Of a stretch of DNA of 64,000 bases, positions 1 through 7,857 are shown piece after piece. The position numbers and the translations under genes were made by a program. Location: assembly GCF_003843875.1 (NCBI RefSeq), contig NZ_RKRF01000012.1, forward strand, positions 1-64,000. The letters are read 5' to 3'. The notes below the pieces were generated by a model. That model was not told the DNA's origin. It was given only the letters and a program-made list of their open reading frames with translations, and did no database searches. The DNA is from Aquisalibacillus elongatus. Lineage in GTDB: Bacteria; Bacillota; Bacilli; Bacillales; Alkalibacillaceae. Within the stretch, counting starts at the first letter, position 1; each line of letters starts with the position of its first letter.

Positions 1-53
1 CAGGCTATTTTGTTTAGTTTTCAAGGTTCGAATGGCGCCGCTCAAAAAGCGAC
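1..53 (-). ncRNA. 5' leader of an rRNA operon (16S gene lies beyond the window edge)
   Basis: Read on the minus strand this segment ends with a CTTGAAAACTAAACAAAAT-type sequence, which is the boxA-like antitermination leader found just upstream of 16S rRNA genes in Bacillaceae. It is preceded by two strong tandem promoters and follows ygxA, which in B. subtilis also borders an rrn operon. The 16S gene itself is not in the window, so the call rests on the leader, the promoters and synteny. Confidence 0.75.
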
Positions 54-59
54 TTATGA

Positions 60-89
60 ATCATAACATCTCGCAAATTAATGCGTCAA
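60..89 (-). promoter_or_regulatory. rrn promoter P2
   Basis: On the minus strand the -35 box TTGACG (84-89) and the -10 box TATGAT (60-65) are separated by 18 nt. The seventh base after the -10 is G (position 53), the expected start point. The 19-20 nt downstream of this G nearly repeat those downstream of P1. Confidence 0.8.
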
Positions 90-146
90 CAACTTTTTTA
101 ATTGTTTTAATGAGATGTGTTGCCGCCTCAAAAAAGCGACTTTAAT

Positions 147-175
147 AGAATAACAAGTTCTTCACTTAATGTCAA
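147..175 (-). promoter_or_regulatory. rrn promoter P1
   Basis: On the minus strand a perfect -35 TTGACA (170-175) lies 17 nt from -10 TATTCT (147-152). The predicted +1 is G at 140. Upstream of the -35 is an A/T-rich AAAAGTTG segment that is also present upstream of P2, so the promoter unit appears duplicated. Confidence 0.85.
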
Positions 176-495
176 CAACTTTTGTCGGTTGTTTTTAAGT
201 CACATCTTAATGCGACATTTATTAATTTACCACGAAATCAACTAACTGACAAGTATCAATTTCAATGGTTTTTAGCGTTTGGGTCGCGCTCTGAGAATGA
301 ATCTCTTTTTTTCGCGACAAGTAATAATATAGCATGTAGCTTTTAATCAAGTCAATAACAAATTCACTTTTTTCAAAACCACTATTCACCATATGAAAAA
401 TGATTATATAGCGTTCCTTATTATGAGCAGTTTTTGTCATTCGCATACGAAAACTGGTTCGTTTGTTGCGACAGAATTAACTATAGTATTTAAAA

Positions 496-526
496 TACCG
501 TACCGTCAATACGAATCGGTACGGTA
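496..526 (-). terminator. terminator of ygxA
   Basis: A perfect 10-bp stem (496-505 with 517-526, loop 11 nt) is followed on the minus strand by ATTTTA. It lies just after the ygxA stop codon and separates it from the rrn promoters. Confidence 0.75.
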
Positions 527-539
527 ATAATATCCATAA

Positions 540-1412
540 TTAATCTTCCTTAACGGTGTATTTTCTATGGTAGATATTTTTACCCTTCGTTTCGACTAAC
601 TCGATATCGATAATCTTACGTTCAACCAAGTACTCGAGTAAAATTGAAAGGTCTAATGTATAATGTTGTGTTTCTGGATGTACCTTAAGTTCACTAAATG
701 ACCATGGTTCATCTTTTTCTTTCATTATGTCTAATAAATGTTCAGCACCTTGTTCTGCTCTAGAGTGGATTGCAAAATCGCTAGCCAGTAACATTAATGA
801 TATTCTTTTATCTGTTGGCTCGTTACTTTCCATTAACTCTTCATAGAGCTTATAAACTTCAGGGTCTATCCTTTTTACTTGATTCCAAACGGTTATTTCA
901 GGATGGAACCCTTTTTCGAGCACTGTTACTCTGGCCAAATAATGAAGAGATCTAATCATTAAACTATTGGCATCTAAATAATGCTTCGAGTGAAACAAGT
1001 CCTTACATTCTCGATAGGCTCTTATTAACTTAGCAAACTCGATCGCTTTTTTAAGCTTTCGATTATGCTCAGGAAATTCTCTTAATTTCTCCTTTAAGTT
1101 AGATAAGTATTCATTTCGGTCAAATACAATTTTGCCATTAATTAACCAATCGATGACTTTTCGGTAACCACTTGTTCGAATCCACTCGTTTAATAAGTCT
1201 TCATCTACAATATGCATAGCGGCTGTTTTATTTTCGAATTCATAATGTTTAACAAACCATTCATCATCCGAATTGCGAGATACAATTAATAGGATGACAT
1301 CAAAATTATCTGTAACTGGACTTTGGTCTTGGTGTTTTTCATAAATTAAGACACCTAACGTGTTAGGCTGGCTTGCTTTTTCTTGATATATCGGACGTAA
1401 TACGTTTTCCAT
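540..1412 (-). CDS. ygxA: YgxA-like nucleotidyltransferase-fold protein
   Basis: This 290-residue soluble protein matches YgxA in length and gene order, lying between an rrn operon and the ygzB/perR pair as in B. subtilis. Family knowledge places YgxA in a nucleotidyltransferase-like superfamily; here residues around 30-45 hold an acidic DNFDV stretch after a GVLIYEK strand, which would fit the catalytic strand, but a full GS-DxD signature is not obvious. The C-terminal 60 residues look like a winged-helix. The ATG at 1412 is chosen over an upstream in-frame start because AGGGAGGAT lies 6 nt before it. It is transcribed alone and ends in a hairpin. The substrate is unknown. Confidence 0.75.
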   Translation of the reverse strand: MENVLRPIYQEKASQPNTLGVLIYEKHQDQSPVTDNFDVILLIVSRNSDDEWFVKHYEFENKTAAMHIVDEDLLNEWIRTSGYRKVIDWLINGKIVFDRNEYLSNLKEKLREFPEHNRKLKKAIEFAKLIRAYRECKDLFHSKHYLDANSLMIRSLHYLARVTVLEKGFHPEITVWNQVKRIDPEVYKLYEELMESNEPTDKRISLMLLASDFAIHSRAEQGAEHLLDIMKEKDEPWSFSELKVHPETQHYTLDLSILLEYLVERKIIDIELVETKGKNIYHRKYTVKED

Positions 1413-1593
1413 CACCAAATCCTCCCTAACCATTCCTCAAATAATTAAATTCTACACATATCTCAATTTTCCCTTTTTATTCACATACATCTCTATTAAA
1501 TTTATGTTATACTTCTTAAGATAAAGATGGCATAAATATGCAACCTATAATACTTTAAACATATCTATTTGAATTGACAAGGGAGGCACCTTG

Positions 1594-1980
1594 ATGAAAC
1601 TGAAATATAGTAACAAGATTAATAAAATACGTACCGTTGCATTATCGTTAGTATTCGCAGGTATGATTATTATGTATATCGGCCTTTTATTTAAAGAATA
1701 TGAATGGGTTATGGTCACTTTTATGTTCTTAGGTTTGATCGCGATTATATTAAGCACTGTTATCTACTTCTGGATCGGAATGTTATCAACCCGGGCGGTG
1801 CAGGTTATTTGTCCAGAATGTGGGAAAAATACTAAAATGCTAGGTCGTGTAGATGCTTGTATGTTTTGTAAGCAACCACTGACGATGGACCCGAACTTAG
1901 AAGGCGAAGAATTCGATGAGAAATATAACTCTAAAAAGTATCAAAAAGAAGAAGAGAAAAATGAGCAAATGAACGACTAA
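1594..1980 (+). CDS. ygzB: UPF0295 membrane protein YgzB
   Basis: This 128-residue protein has two predicted membrane helices (about 12-32 and 38-62) followed by a cytoplasmic zinc-ribbon-like tail with two CxxC pairs (C73/C76 and C89/C92) and a charged, Glu/Lys-rich C terminus. That architecture, plus position between ygxA and perR, identifies the YgzB/UPF0295 family, whose function is not known. A TTG sits 3 nt upstream, but the ATG at 1594 has better spacing (7 nt) from GGGAGG. It is divergent from ygxA, convergent with perR, and is followed directly by an intrinsic terminator. Confidence 0.85.
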   Translation: MKLKYSNKINKIRTVALSLVFAGMIIMYIGLLFKEYEWVMVTFMFLGLIAIILSTVIYFWIGMLSTRAVQVICPECGKNTKMLGRVDACMFCKQPLTMDPNLEGEEFDEKYNSKKYQKEEEKNEQMND

Positions 1981-2007
1981 AACTCCCAACCGTTTGGGAG
2001 TTTTTTT
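1981..2007 (+). terminator. terminator of ygzB
   Basis: The 9-bp stem AACTCCCAA / TTGGGAGTT with a 4-nt loop is followed by a run of T, immediately after the ygzB stop codon. Confidence 0.85.
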
Positions 2008-2020
2008 ATGATTGAACTAT

Positions 2021-2063
2021 AAAAAAGCAGCTCAATTAAGGAATATCCCTTAACAGAACTGCT
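2021..2063 (-). terminator. terminator of perR
   Basis: On the minus strand AGCAG...TTAAGG pairs with CCTTAA...CTGCT, then six T follow. It lies just downstream of the perR stop. Confidence 0.75.
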
Positions 2064-2079
2064 TAGATTAAATACTTAA

Positions 2080-2529
2080 TTAATGACTTGTTTGTAGGCT
2101 TGCCTGGCAGTCTTCGCATTTTCCATAAACCTCCATGCGGTGATGGGTGACATCGAAGCCTGTGACTTGTTCTGCCAGTTGTTCCACTTCATCTAATGTA
2201 GGGTAGTGGAAATCCACGATTTTCCCACATGAGTCACAAATAATGTGATAGTGCTTAGTTGTATTGCAATCAAAACGGCTAGATGAGTCACCATATGTTA
2301 ACTCTCTTACTAAGCCGATTTCTTGAAAAACTCTTAGGTTATTATAAACGGTTGCGACACTCATGTTCGGGAATTTACTTTCAAGTGCTTTGTAGATATC
2401 ATCTGCGGTTGGATGTTCCATCGTTTGCATAAGATACTCAAGCACTGCATGACGTTGAGGCGTAATACGAACACCTGACTGTTTTAATTGAGATAAAGCT
2501 TCTTGTAATCTTTGTTCTGACACCGTCAT
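2080..2529 (-). CDS. perR: peroxide-responsive Fur-family repressor PerR
   Basis: This 149-residue metalloregulator is nearly colinear with B. subtilis PerR. The winged helix (about 20-85) includes the RITPQRHA and [10 protein letters not shown] stretches. The regulatory-site ligands are conserved: H39, D87, H93, H95 and D106, of which the His pair is oxidised by peroxide in B. subtilis. Two CxxC pairs near the C terminus (CDSC and CEDC) form the structural zinc site. The start is taken at 2529 because AGAGAGGTG lies just before this ATG; an upstream TTG start would overlap the ribosome binding site. An ATAAGAATTCTTAT palindrome upstream fits autoregulation. The neighbour bcp is a peroxidase. 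Confidence 0.95.
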   Translation of the reverse strand: MTVSEQRLQEALSQLKQSGVRITPQRHAVLEYLMQTMEHPTADDIYKALESKFPNMSVATVYNNLRVFQEIGLVRELTYGDSSSRFDCNTTKHYHIICDSCGKIVDFHYPTLDEVEQLAEQVTGFDVTHHRMEVYGKCEDCQASLQTSH

Positions 2530-2559
2530 GCACCTCTCTTTCAACTAGAAAATTATTAA

Positions 2560-2573
2560 ATAAGAATTCTTAT
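2560..2573. promoter_or_regulatory. candidate Per/Fur-type operator of perR
   Basis: A perfect 14-bp palindrome, ATAAGAATTCTTAT, lies about 30 bp upstream of the perR start within an AT-rich region. It resembles the Per box consensus (TTATAATnATTATAA) in its arms. PerR autoregulation is known in B. subtilis; binding here is inferred. Confidence 0.5.
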
Positions 2574-2630
2574 AATTAGTTTAATTCCTCACTTCCTAGT
2601 TTGTCAATTTATATGGTTGTTTTACTCGAT

Positions 2631-3185
2631 TTATACATCGGTATTTAATGGTAATTCCTCTCCACCTAGTCCTTGATTTACGTATCGAGCGGCCACAAAT
2701 AGGAAATCGGATAAACGATTCAAATACTGCAAGACTAACTCATTATCAAAGTCTTCAATTGCGATAGCCATCCGCTCAGCGCGACGTACAATCGTACGAG
2801 CAACATGTAATGATGCCGCGGCTGGATGACCGGATGGAAGGATGAAGTTTTTCAGTTCTTCTAATGACTGATCCCATTCATCTATTTGATTCTCTAAAAA
2901 CTCAATATGGTCCTTCTTTATTTTCCACATAACTTCTTTATCAGGTGGAGTCGCTAGCTCAGCACCTACATGAAACAGGACGGTTTGAACCTTATGTAAA
3001 GCATTAATAACCGATTCTTTTCCTTCCCATTCTTCATTGACGAGCTGACTACGAGCAACCCCAATTGTTGAGTTGGCTTCATCACATGTTCCATAAGCCT
3101 CAACACGAATATCATTTTTGGCAACTCGTTTTCCGTAAATCAATGATGTCTGGCCTTTATCTCCGGATCGTGTATATATTCGCAT
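2631..3185 (-). CDS. PduO-type cob(I)alamin adenosyltransferase
   Basis: This 184-residue protein is the PduO-type ATP:cob(I)alamin adenosyltransferase (YvqK-like). The N-terminal TRSGDKGQTSL stretch (5-15) is the ATP-binding signature of the family and the later RTIVRRAER helix carries the conserved arginines that contact ATP and cobalamin. It would make adenosylcobalamin in the cytoplasm. The start at 3185 (MRIYTRSGDKG) follows GGGGG, and it begins one base after the stop of the upstream dehydrogenase gene, so the two are probably translationally coupled. No cobalamin synthesis genes are nearby, which suggests salvage of exogenous corrinoid. Confidence 0.9.
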   Translation of the reverse strand: MRIYTRSGDKGQTSLIYGKRVAKNDIRVEAYGTCDEANSTIGVARSQLVNEEWEGKESVINALHKVQTVLFHVGAELATPPDKEVMWKIKKDHIEFLENQIDEWDQSLEELKNFILPSGHPAAASLHVARTIVRRAERMAIAIEDFDNELVLQYLNRLSDFLFVAARYVNQGLGGEELPLNTDV

Positions 3186-3186
3186 T

Positions 3187-4137
3187 CTAATACCCCCTTT
3201 TAGGATCAATAACGTTTACTTCTGGTGCTTCTTCGTTTAAAAATTGCTCTAAGTTCTTCTCGAAAATATCTAATGCACGTGGCACATAATTTTCGGTAAC
3301 CGCTGAGTTATGCGGCGTCATCGTGCAATTTTCTAAATCCCACAATGGGCTGTTTTCATCTAGCGGCTCTTCTTCAAAAACATCTAAAACCGCATGACGA
3401 ATTTTTCCTTCTTGTAGTGCGTTAATCATAGCTTGTTCATCAACCGTTGTTCCACGCCCCATATTAAGGAAAATCGCATCTTCTCTCATCGCCTCAAAAT
3501 GCTCTGCTTTAAACAGCTGATTTGTATCATCTGTTGCTGGTAATACATTAATCACAAAGTCAGCATTAGGTAATTGTTTCTTTAGCTCATCCGTTGTATA
3601 ACATTCATCGAAGTGCTCTTTGTGCTTACCACTTTTCGATATTCCAATCGTTTTCATATCAAATGCCTTTGCTTTACGGGCGGTCTCTTGACCAATCGCT
3701 CCAGTACCTGTGATGATCATCGTTCTATTTGAGATTTCTTCTATTTTAACTCTCGGCTCCCATTTATGTTGACGTTGATTTTCAAGGAACGTCGGCAAGT
3801 TACGATAGACTTGGAGAAGCATCCCTATAACATATTCGGACATTTGAATCGTGTGTATACCACGTGAATTAGTAACTAAAATATCTTTTTCAATAATCTG
3901 TTCAAACGGCATTTCATCCAACCCAGCTGATGCTACCATGATCCACTTTAAGTTCTTTGCCTTTTTAATATGTTCATTCGTTAGGTCTTCACCATATGTA
4001 AGAATAATATTCGCCTTCGGTAAAACATCTTCTGCTTCCGAAATTGGTGATTTAAAATCAAACGTAACGTTCGGAAAGTTTTCCGTCAAACGCTCACGTA
4101 AATAAGTTTTCATTTTTGCTGTGACGAGTACATACAT
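3187..4137 (-). CDS. D-isomer-specific 2-hydroxyacid dehydrogenase
   Basis: This 316-residue cytoplasmic NAD(P)-dependent oxidoreductase has the family's split substrate domain and a central Rossmann domain with GTGAIG at 144-149. The catalytic set is visible: Arg228 in MGRGT, Glu256/257 in VFEEEP and His276 in TPHNSA. The dinucleotide motif is GxGxxG with no clear specificity marker, and the physiological substrate (a 2-oxo or D-2-hydroxy acid) cannot be told from sequence. The ATG at 4137 is preferred to a GTG at 4146 that overlaps the AGAGG ribosome binding site. It lies downstream of bcp, separated by a strong hairpin, and forms a pair with the adenosyltransferase gene. Confidence 0.85.
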   Translation of the reverse strand: MYVLVTAKMKTYLRERLTENFPNVTFDFKSPISEAEDVLPKANIILTYGEDLTNEHIKKAKNLKWIMVASAGLDEMPFEQIIEKDILVTNSRGIHTIQMSEYVIGMLLQVYRNLPTFLENQRQHKWEPRVKIEEISNRTMIITGTGAIGQETARKAKAFDMKTIGISKSGKHKEHFDECYTTDELKKQLPNADFVINVLPATDDTNQLFKAEHFEAMREDAIFLNMGRGTTVDEQAMINALQEGKIRHAVLDVFEEEPLDENSPLWDLENCTMTPHNSAVTENYVPRALDIFEKNLEQFLNEEAPEVNVIDPKRGY

Positions 4138-4162
4138 ATTGGACACCTCTTCTTATAAAACG

Positions 4163-4182
4163 GGCCATGGATGACCATGGCC
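4163..4182 (-). terminator. hairpin terminator after bcp
   Basis: A perfect 8-bp GC-rich stem (4163-4170 with 4175-4182, loop 4 nt) is followed on the minus strand by CGTTTTATA. It lies directly after bcp. Confidence 0.75.
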
Positions 4183-4188
4183 TTTGGT

Positions 4189-4659
4189 TTATTGTAAGTT
4201 TTCTTTAATATAGTTTAGAGCTTCTTCAACGTGGTCCTGAACTTTAACTTTTCGCCATTCTTTGACTAGCTGACCATCTTTATCAATAATAAAAGTCGAA
4301 CGCTCAATACCATAGTATTCTTTACCGAAGTTCTTCTTAAACTTCCATACATCATAATCTTCCGCTACTTGATGATCTTCATCCGCTAATAGTAAAAACG
4401 GTAAATCATGCTTATCAATAAACTTCTCATGACGATCAACAGGGTCAGGACTTACACCTAGAATAACCGCATCTAACTCTTCAAAACTCTCATGATGATC
4501 CCTAAAATCACAAGCCTCAGTCGTACAACCAGGCGTCATATCTTTCGGATAAAAGTACAATACAACGTGCTTTCCTTTAAAGTCTGATAAACTAACCTTT
4601 TCACCATTACTCGCAAGTAAAGTGAAATCAGGCGCTTGTTTTCCTACTTCTACTGTCAT
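4189..4659 (-). CDS. bcp: thioredoxin-dependent thiol peroxidase Bcp
   Basis: This 156-residue peroxiredoxin reduces hydrogen and organic peroxides with electrons from thioredoxin. The peroxidatic cysteine is C45 in the TPGCTTE motif and the resolving cysteine C50 follows five residues later, as in the Bcp/PrxQ subfamily. Length and fold are standard. AAGGAGG lies 8 nt before the ATG. The gene sits next to perR as in B. subtilis (ygaF), which fits a peroxide-defence role, but no clear Per box was found directly upstream. Confidence 0.93.
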   Translation of the reverse strand: MTVEVGKQAPDFTLLASNGEKVSLSDFKGKHVVLYFYPKDMTPGCTTEACDFRDHHESFEELDAVILGVSPDPVDRHEKFIDKHDLPFLLLADEDHQVAEDYDVWKFKKNFGKEYYGIERSTFIIDKDGQLVKEWRKVKVQDHVEEALNYIKENLQ

Positions 4660-4721
4660 GACTCATTCCTCCTTTTTCATCTCTTACTTTTAGATTATCG
4701 AAGAATGGCCTTATTGACAAA

Positions 4722-5108
4722 TTATTTTATCAGTTTATATAAAAAGGCTGCCGGTAGTAAATAGCCCACCGCTGCTTCAACAAGCGATACAAAACGTGCG
4801 ACGCCAATTGGGTAGATATCACCATACCCGACGGTCATTAGCGTCACGCCACTAAAATAAAACGATCTTAAAAAACGATCAACAGCTGTTCCATACTGTA
4901 AAGACATATCAGACAGAACCGTAAAACCTATTTCCGACATCAAGAAGTAGATTATTGAAAACCCGAGCATTAGGATAAAATAAATAATTAAAAAAGCCGC
5001 AAACAACTCGGACGAAAAGGCCCCGCGTGTCCTCCGATTACTTTTTAAATACACTAATACACTAATAAACACAATTAAAATGACAATCATAATTTCTATA
5101 TATTCCAT
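4722..5108 (-). CDS. two-TM potassium channel protein
   Basis: This 128-residue membrane protein has an N-terminal helix (about 5-20) and then the classical pore unit: outer helix about 35-58, pore helix, selectivity filter TVGYGD at 92-97 and inner helix about 103-126. The intact filter predicts K+ selectivity, presumably as a tetramer. There is no C-terminal RCK or cyclic-nucleotide domain, so gating cannot be inferred; it ends two residues after the inner helix. It is a single gene divergent from hemL. Confidence 0.88.
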   Translation of the reverse strand: MEYIEIMIVILIVFISVLVYLKSNRRTRGAFSSELFAAFLIIYFILMLGFSIIYFLMSEIGFTVLSDMSLQYGTAVDRFLRSFYFSGVTLMTVGYGDIYPIGVARFVSLVEAAVGYLLPAAFLYKLIK

Positions 5109-5233
5109 TCGATCACCAATTTTCTATTATCGCTTCATTAATTTTTATGACAGACTTGTCCTTAACATGTAAAAATACCAAAAGCGACTATGATAAAATA
5201 TAGAATGGATTCGAACTTAATGGAGGTATTTAT

Positions 5234-6523
5234 ATGAACCGTGAAACATCTGAGAAGTTATATCAAGAAGCAGAGGAACATATAGTGGGCGGTGTCAACT
5301 CCCCATCTCGTGCTTTTAAAGGTGTCGGCGGTGGAACGCCCGTTTTCATGGAAAAAGGCCAAGGCGCTTACTTTTGGGATGTCGATGGCAACAAATACAT
5401 AGACTATCTTGGAGCGTATGGTCCAATTATTACCGGACACGCTCACCCTCATATTACAGATGCAATTACAAATGCAGCTCAAAACGGTGTCTTATACGGA
5501 ACACCAACAAAACTTGAGAATAAATTTGCGAAAATGTTAAAAGATGCTATTCCATCACTTGAAAAAGTTCGTTTTGTTAACTCTGGTACTGAAGCCGTCA
5601 TGACCACAATCCGTGTGGCTCGTGCATATACGAACCGTACGAAGGTTATTAAGTTTGCAGGTTGTTACCACGGGCATTCAGACCCCGTATTAGTTGCAGC
5701 AGGATCAGGGCCATCTACGTTAGGAACGCCCGATTCAGCAGGTGTTCCATCTAGTATCGCAAAAGAGGTTATTACTGTACCTTTTAATGATGCAAGTGCA
5801 CTAGATGAAGCTTTAGATCAATACGGCGATGATATTGCAGCTGTATTGGTGGAACCAATCGTCGGTAACTTTGGGATTGTTGAGCCAAAGCCAGGCTTTT
5901 TAGAAAAAGTTAAAGAGCTTACTCATCAGAATGGCAGTTTGTTAATCTTTGATGAAGTCATTACAGCTTTTCGTTTCCATTATGGAAGTGCTCAGGAGCT
6001 TACGGGTATCACAGCGGATATGACTGCCATGGGCAAAATTATCGGTGGAGGCCTGCCGATCGGTGCTTACGGTGGTCTCGTCGATATTATGGAACAAGTC
6101 GCACCACTAGGTCCTGCTTATCAAGCGGGGACGATGTCAGGAAACCCTGCTTCAATGGCTGCTGGTATTGCTTGTTTAGAAGTTTTAAAAGAAGACGGTG
6201 TGTATGAGAAGTTAAATCACTTAGGAGAGAAATTAGAACATGGCATGTTAAAACTTGCCGAGAAACACGGTATATCCGTTTCCATTAATCGTCTTAAAGG
6301 AGCACTAACACTTTATTTTACAGATGAAGAAATCACAAACTATGAACAAGCAGAAAATACAGACGGTGAAATGTTTGCTCGTTTCTTTAAACTCATGTTG
6401 GACCAAGGGATTAACCTAGCTCCATCTAAGTATGAAGCATGGTTTTTAACAATTGCTCATACGGATGAAGATATCGACAAAACATTAGAAGCCGTTGATC
6501 AAGCCTTTTCCAACATGAAATAA
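5234..6523 (+). CDS. hemL: glutamate-1-semialdehyde 2,1-aminomutase (GsaB-like)
   Basis: This 429-residue PLP enzyme converts glutamate-1-semialdehyde to 5-aminolevulinate, the first committed heme precursor. The PLP-binding lysine is K268 in [13 protein letters not shown]240 (LIFDEVI) is the pyridine-nitrogen partner, and YHGHSD at 145-150 is typical. Length is standard. In B. subtilis the paralogue at this location is gsaB, a second copy beside the hem operon gene, and synteny (next to ygaE) suggests the same here. TGGAGG precedes the ATG. It ends about 180 bp before the terminator at 6674, with a probable sRNA in between. Confidence 0.93.
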   Translation: MNRETSEKLYQEAEEHIVGGVNSPSRAFKGVGGGTPVFMEKGQGAYFWDVDGNKYIDYLGAYGPIITGHAHPHITDAITNAAQNGVLYGTPTKLENKFAKMLKDAIPSLEKVRFVNSGTEAVMTTIRVARAYTNRTKVIKFAGCYHGHSDPVLVAAGSGPSTLGTPDSAGVPSSIAKEVITVPFNDASALDEALDQYGDDIAAVLVEPIVGNFGIVEPKPGFLEKVKELTHQNGSLLIFDEVITAFRFHYGSAQELTGITADMTAMGKIIGGGLPIGAYGGLVDIMEQVAPLGPAYQAGTMSGNPASMAAGIACLEVLKEDGVYEKLNHLGEKLEHGMLKLAEKHGISVSINRLKGALTLYFTDEEITNYEQAENTDGEMFARFFKLMLDQGINLAPSKYEAWFLTIAHTDEDIDKTLEAVDQAFSNMK

Positions 6524-6567
6524 TTTTTAGCGTTTCTATTAAAAAAATAATTAAAAAGTAGTTGTAA

Positions 6568-6595
6568 TTTTCAAAATATTTGTGTAGAATATAAT
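6568..6595 (+). promoter_or_regulatory. promoter of a probable small RNA
   Basis: A perfect -10 TATAAT (6590-6595) is preceded 16 nt upstream by TTTTCA (6568-6573). The expected start is near 6602. A TTTGTG stretch overlaps the spacer. Confidence 0.55.
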
Positions 6596-6601
6596 TAATT
6601 C

Positions 6602-6707
6602 AGATTTAATGGATTACCCCTTATCAAGGAATTCATGTTATGAAACTCCCTTCCTTTCTGGTTTTTCCAGGTATAGCCTTTGCATCTATGGCAAAGGCTA
6701 TTTTTTT
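6602..6707 (+). ncRNA. probable ~105-nt small RNA between gsaB and ygaE
   Basis: The segment runs from a good promoter to a strong intrinsic terminator and has no credible open reading frame. It has two C-rich single-stranded stretches (TTACCCCTT near 6616 and CTCCCTTCC near 6646), the kind of motif that RoxS/RsaE and FsrA use to pair with ribosome binding sites in Firmicutes. It could also be only the 3' untranslated region of hemL, but the -10/-35 pair just upstream argues for independent transcription. Confidence 0.5.
6674..6707 (+). terminator. intrinsic terminator of the small RNA / hemL
   Basis: A perfect 10-bp stem TAGCCTTTGC / GCAAAGGCTA with a 7-nt loop is followed by seven T. Confidence 0.9.
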
Positions 6708-6805
6708 ATTCATAAATTGTTAATAATATGTTTTTCTATTTCTAAAGAATGGTATTAATATAATAATGTACTTATGATTTTCTTAATTGTGAAAGAAGGG
6801 CTTAT

Positions 6806-7843
6806 ATGAAAATTGGAGCTAGAGCATTAAAAACTGGATTAGCAACTGTGATTGCGCTGTATTTTGCAGGAATGTTTGATTTTAAATCAGGGGTGTTCGC
6901 AGCCGCGATCGCTGCCGTCTCATCCATTCAACCTTCAATCTATCGTTCGGTTCAAACAATGGTTGAGCAGGTTCAAGCCAATATTATTGGTGCGACGTTA
7001 GCGATTATTTTTGTCTTAACCATTGGCAATGATCCGTTTATCATTGGTTTAGCTATTATACTTGTTATTGGCATTTGTTCATTACTTAAGATGAAAGAAG
7101 ATACGACATTCATTGCGATCATTGCTGTTATTGCCATTATGGAAGCAACGGATATGCCTTTCATGGAGTTTGCTGGCATTCGTTTCTCTTCCATATTTAT
7201 TGGGATTGCTTCAGCCTTTGTGGTTAACTTAGCTTTTTTACCACCTAAGTATGAGACACGTCTTTTCGAAAATATTAATCGCACGACTAATGATATCTTG
7301 CAGTGGATTCGTGTGACAACAAGGCATTTATCAGACCAGCCTGCTCTTAAAAAAGAAATCCAAAGAATTCAAGAAGATGTTACGAGATTGGATCAAACAT
7401 ACTTACTTTTTTCTGAGGAGCGAATTTACTCAAGAAAACGTGCTTATGCACGCGCACGTAAACTTGTGTTATTTAGACAATTAATTCATACAACCAAAAA
7501 AGCTTTTATCGTTTTACAAAACTTACACCGAATGGACTATGAAATTGAACATTTCAAAGGTGATATTAACAAAAAGATTATAGAAGAAGTCGATAAAACC
7601 TTACACACTCATGAAAAACTGACGCTTATGTATTTAGGGCGAATTCGAAAGAAAGAAACGGATCCATTAGAAAAAATCATAGAACCAGCAATCCCTGAGT
7701 TAGTTGACCAACTAATGGAAGTCTATGATGATGAGGAGAGTGACCGAATGACGTTCCTGCCACTAGCTTCTAATTTGTTAGAGTATCATAATGAGCTAAT
7801 TCACCTTAAAAAATTATTAGTTAGTTATCAAAGTAAAGAGTAG
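6806..7843 (+). CDS. ygaE: UPF0421 / aromatic acid exporter family membrane protein YgaE
   Basis: This 345-residue protein has an N-terminal half of about five membrane helices (residues 10-145) and a long cytoplasmic helical C-terminal half, the layout of the UPF0421 (ArAE-1) family, which is distantly related to fusaric-acid and aromatic-acid efflux proteins. The transported substrate has not been shown for YgaE itself. AAGAAGGG lies 8 nt before the ATG. It follows gsaB as in B. subtilis and is followed after 14 nt by an alpha/beta hydrolase gene, so the two are probably cotranscribed. Confidence 0.85.
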   Translation: MKIGARALKTGLATVIALYFAGMFDFKSGVFAAAIAAVSSIQPSIYRSVQTMVEQVQANIIGATLAIIFVLTIGNDPFIIGLAIILVIGICSLLKMKEDTTFIAIIAVIAIMEATDMPFMEFAGIRFSSIFIGIASAFVVNLAFLPPKYETRLFENINRTTNDILQWIRVTTRHLSDQPALKKEIQRIQEDVTRLDQTYLLFSEERIYSRKRAYARARKLVLFRQLIHTTKKAFIVLQNLHRMDYEIEHFKGDINKKIIEEVDKTLHTHEKLTLMYLGRIRKKETDPLEKIIEPAIPELVDQLMEVYDDEESDRMTFLPLASNLLEYHNELIHLKKLLVSYQSKE

Positions 7844-7857
7844 AACAGAAGGGCACG

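Noticed and set aside
222-446. Small protein gene upstream of the rrn promoters
   Set aside because: No ribosome binding site before the possible start, AT-rich low-information sequence, and it overlaps the region of the rrn promoter leader.
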